From positions 1-15,410 of the forward strand of contig CADCUZ010000024.1 in NCBI GenBank assembly GCA_902806015.1: a DNA stretch of 15,410 nt. The letters are read 5' to 3'. Source of the stretch: an uncultured Rubrobacteraceae bacterium. GTDB taxonomy: Bacteria; Actinomycetota; Rubrobacteria; Rubrobacterales; Rubrobacteraceae. Of the stretch, positions 13,802-15,410 are shown piece after piece; within the stretch, counting starts at the first letter, position 1; every line of letters starts with the position of its first letter. The position numbers and the translations under genes were made by a program. The notes under the pieces are model-generated. The model was given only the letters and a program-made list of their open reading frames with translations. It was not told the origin of the DNA and searched no databases.

Positions 13802-14758
13802 GTGCGAGCCATGGTCACACCGCAGTTCGGAGGAGCGGACCTCTTCGAGGAGCGGGACGTCGGGAGGCCACATCCTGGCACCGGCGAGGTTCTGGTCCGC
13901 GTGGTTGCCGCGGGAACCAACCCCGTAGACGCCAAGTTCCGTGCCGCTGGTGCCTCCATCGGGCTCGAAGCGCCGATAGTTCTGGGCGCAGACATCTCGG
14001 GCGTCGTCGAGGGGGTCGGGCCGGGGGTCACCGACCTCGCCCCGGGCGACGAGGTGTACTACACGCCGGAGGTCTTCGGCCCTAATTCCAATGGGGCCTA
14101 CGCCGAGTACCACGCCGCGAAGGCGGACATAGTGGCGAAGAAGCCCGCCTCGCTCTCCCACGAGGAAGCCGCGGCCGTGCCGCTCGCCGGAGGCACGGCC
14201 TACGAGGCGATGGTGAGGAGGCTCGCCGTGCGGGTCGGAGAGACGATCCTGATCCACGGTGGGGCCGGCGGAGTGGGGTCTTTCGCCGTCCAGATCGCCA
14301 AGGCGGCCGGTGCCCGTGTCCTCGCTACGGCGGGTTCCGACAACCAGGAGATCTTGAAGGAGCTCGGCGCTGACGTGCCCATAGACTACGAAATCCAGGA
14401 CGCGACGGAGGTCGCTCTCGACGATACCGGTGGGGAGGGGGTGGACGCCGCCTTTGACGCTGTGGGCGGCGGTACGATTGTTGACAGCATCTCTGCCACG
14501 AAGTCCTTCGGACGCCTGGCAACCATCCTCGGCGCGCAAGGCGACCTCACCCCACTCTACCAGAAGAACCAGACTCTCTATGGCGTGTTCCTCACGCGTG
14601 AGCGAGCACGACTCGAGGAGATGGGCGCGCTCTTCGAGCGCGGCCAGGTACGGCCCCTCGTCGCCGAGGTGCTGCCACTGGAAGAAGTCGGCAAGGCCCA
14701 CGAGCGGTTGGATTCCGGACACGGGCGCGGGAAGGTCGTCCTCAGAGTGGGGAAGTAG
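13802..14758 (+). CDS. Quinone oxidoreductase-like MDR enzyme (zeta-crystallin type)
   Basis: A 318-aa cytoplasmic NADPH-dependent reductase of the medium-chain dehydrogenase/reductase superfamily, the quinone oxidoreductase branch, which reduces quinones or activated alkenes. The GroES-like N-terminal half has GTNPVDAKFRAAG (38-50) and LGADISGVVEGVG (61-73). The catalytic-domain entry is EEAAAVPLAGGTAYEA, and the dinucleotide site is ILIHGGAGGVGSFAVQIAK (149-167) followed by GARVLATAGS. The catalytic-zinc ligands and structural Cys cluster of alcohol dehydrogenases are absent, as expected for this branch. It ends with the family motif ERLDSGHGRGKVVL. Start is GTG 13802, set by the AAAGGAG site. 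It is a single gene in the same direction as the SDR, 345 bases apart, so joint function is not implied. Confidence 0.92.
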   Translation: MRAMVTPQFGGADLFEERDVGRPHPGTGEVLVRVVAAGTNPVDAKFRAAGASIGLEAPIVLGADISGVVEGVGPGVTDLAPGDEVYYTPEVFGPNSNGAYAEYHAAKADIVAKKPASLSHEEAAAVPLAGGTAYEAMVRRLAVRVGETILIHGGAGGVGSFAVQIAKAAGARVLATAGSDNQEILKELGADVPIDYEIQDATEVALDDTGGEGVDAAFDAVGGGTIVDSISATKSFGRLATILGAQGDLTPLYQKNQTLYGVFLTRERARLEEMGALFERGQVRPLVAEVLPLEEVGKAHERLDSGHGRGKVVLRVGK

Positions 14759-14857
14759 GGAAGACAACGTACCGACGTGCAAGGCGGGTACTGTTCAGAA
14801 AGCGGGAATCAAGGACTCATCAACGACCGTAGTAGCCCGTTACTGGCGAGCCATCGT

Positions 14858-14891
14858 TTCCGCCGTAACCCCTCTCCAAGGTACGGCAGAA
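14858..14891 (+). repeat. Hairpin repeat family, copy D
   Basis: TTC-C-GCCGTA (14858-14867) pairs with TACGGC-A-GAA (14882-14891), with one C/A mismatch. The loop is ACCCCTCTCCAAGG. Compared with copies A and B the stem has T-A in place of C-G at the fifth pair, changed on both sides. Confidence 0.8.
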
Positions 14892-14936
14892 CAATCGGGA
14901 GATCGCTCTACTGCACGCTTGGCAGACTTGGGCAAA

Positions 14937-14987
14937 GTGGGAGGTACGTTTTGCGCGGCTTGCGGCGATGAACTAGCGTCCGGGTAG
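14937..14987 (+). pseudogene. Zinc-ribbon-like N-terminal stub
   Basis: From GTG 14937 the frame reads VGGTFCAACGDELASG then TAG. FC-x2-CG-x-EL is the usual first half of a zinc-ribbon at a protein N-terminus, but the second Cys pair and the rest are missing and no ribosome binding site precedes it. It may be chance. Confidence 0.25.
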
Positions 14988-15117
14988 GGGTCGGCGCGCG
15001 CGTTCTTGCGGCGGGCGTTCTAGTCGAATTCATGAATGTCAGTTACACCGCTTCGCGGTCGACGACGGATAAAGCGCTTGCCTACGGGGGAAGCGGAAAG
15101 GCGAACAACGTTTAACT

Positions 15118-15410
15118 CGGTCATACCCAGCAAAGCCCCCCGTTGACCTCCGCTTCTGCCACCTTCCCACCATCTGACCCCGGGCATCCGGCGCGGAAGA
15201 CAAGCACCCACGAACAGGTACCGGACATCTGGCAGGCTGGGGTTGCGGTACCAGTCAGGGATGACTGGGCTGCAGCTGACCGAACTACTGTAACCAATCG
15301 CCTTGAACGGCTTCGCTCCCCACAGCAAGCGCCGCTTTTCCGCGTGGAGGACCGATTCGGAGGCACGCGGCAAAAGCGCCTTGCCCATCATCCCCAAGTA
15401 GGCGGCGACC
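15118..15410 (-). pseudogene. Frameshifted C-terminus of a CrtI/CrtD-like FAD desaturase (partial)
   Basis: The minus frame entering from the right edge reads YRNPSLPDVRYLFVGA, matching the C-terminal FAD-binding strand of phytoene-desaturase-like enzymes (usual form NRS-x-LPGLYFVGASTHPG). The expected HPG-x-G-MPGV then SGK-x-AAEA follows only piecewise: MPGV in the same frame, but AGCPG and GGKVAEAEV in another frame, ending at the TGA 15118-15120. At least two small indels near 15150-15190 are needed to align it. The preceding residues (VAAYLGMMGKALLPRASESV, later GAKPFKAIGYSSS) I cannot place in the family. The front of the gene lies outside the window, so I cannot say whether that part is intact. 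The desaturase reading is likely but rests on about 30 residues. Confidence 0.45.

Larger units (their letters stand above)
14759..15117. other. Intergenic or decayed region
   Basis: No intact gene. It holds hairpin repeat copy D, a 16-codon zinc-ribbon-like stub (14937-14987) and an ACCGC-TTC-GCGGT hairpin (15047-15059). Confidence 0.6.

Noticed and set aside
15251..15268. CCAGTCA-GGGA-TGACTGG hairpin
   Set aside because: It lies within the desaturase-like coding remnant and has no terminator context.
1..15410. CRISPR array, tRNA, rRNA, complete insertion sequence or defence system
   Set aside because: No regularly spaced direct repeats, no cloverleaf or TTCGA-loop candidate that holds up, no transposase, integrase or nuclease motif was found on either strand.

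Overview
The window is high-GC DNA with ATGA/TGATG gene overlaps, GTG starts and occasional leaderless-type promoters. Together with PxKF and Big_5 surface-domain fragments and a DrrAB-type exporter, this suggests an actinobacterium. A Rubrobacter-like lineage is my best guess, but it is inference from protein style and no 16S or marker gene is present.

Region 1 (1-4530, + strand) is a compact catabolic operon of four translationally coupled genes: the end of an aldehyde dehydrogenase, an M20 metallopeptidase/deacylase, an APC-family amino acid/amine permease and a group II PLP-dependent decarboxylase. A plausible shared job is import of an amino acid or N-acyl amine, hydrolysis of the amide, decarboxylation and oxidation of the resulting aldehyde. 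Right after it a good ribosome binding site leads into only the first ~29 residues of what looks like a class II histone-deacetylase/acetylpolyamine amidohydrolase, which fits the same pathway but is truncated.

Region 2 (4630-7060) is full of broken genes. It holds the deacetylase stub, a frameshifted PxKF surface domain, the C-terminal third of a SAM methyltransferase abutting an IS200/IS605-like hairpin, a signal-peptide-like 15-codon remnant and an unidentified minus-strand fragment. Two apparently intact small genes lie among them: a 125-aa membrane protein (minus) and a 143-aa orphan (plus) with a clear sigma-A-type promoter.

Region 3 (7080-10763) carries a DrrAB-like ABC drug exporter operon (minus), a class I methyltransferase (plus) and, converging on it across a bidirectional terminator, an isoprenylcysteine-methyltransferase-like membrane enzyme (minus).

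Region 4 (10945-15410) carries a lone Big_5 Ig-like domain, a DUF998-type membrane protein (minus), an SDR oxidoreductase and a quinone-oxidoreductase-like MDR enzyme (both plus), and a frameshifted fragment resembling the C-terminus of a CrtI-type desaturase running off the right end (minus).

Two dispersed repeat families stand out. One is a 33-bp element with four copies (5132, 9304, 10008, 10843), each reading as a PFHALG-like tail plus stop, each near a terminator-like hairpin. The other is a hairpin element with four same-strand copies (11354, 12198, 13513, 14858), one in every intergenic gap from 11.3 to 14.9 kb, with a C-rich loop and a compensatory base-pair change in the stem. I see no tRNA, rRNA, CRISPR array or complete transposase.
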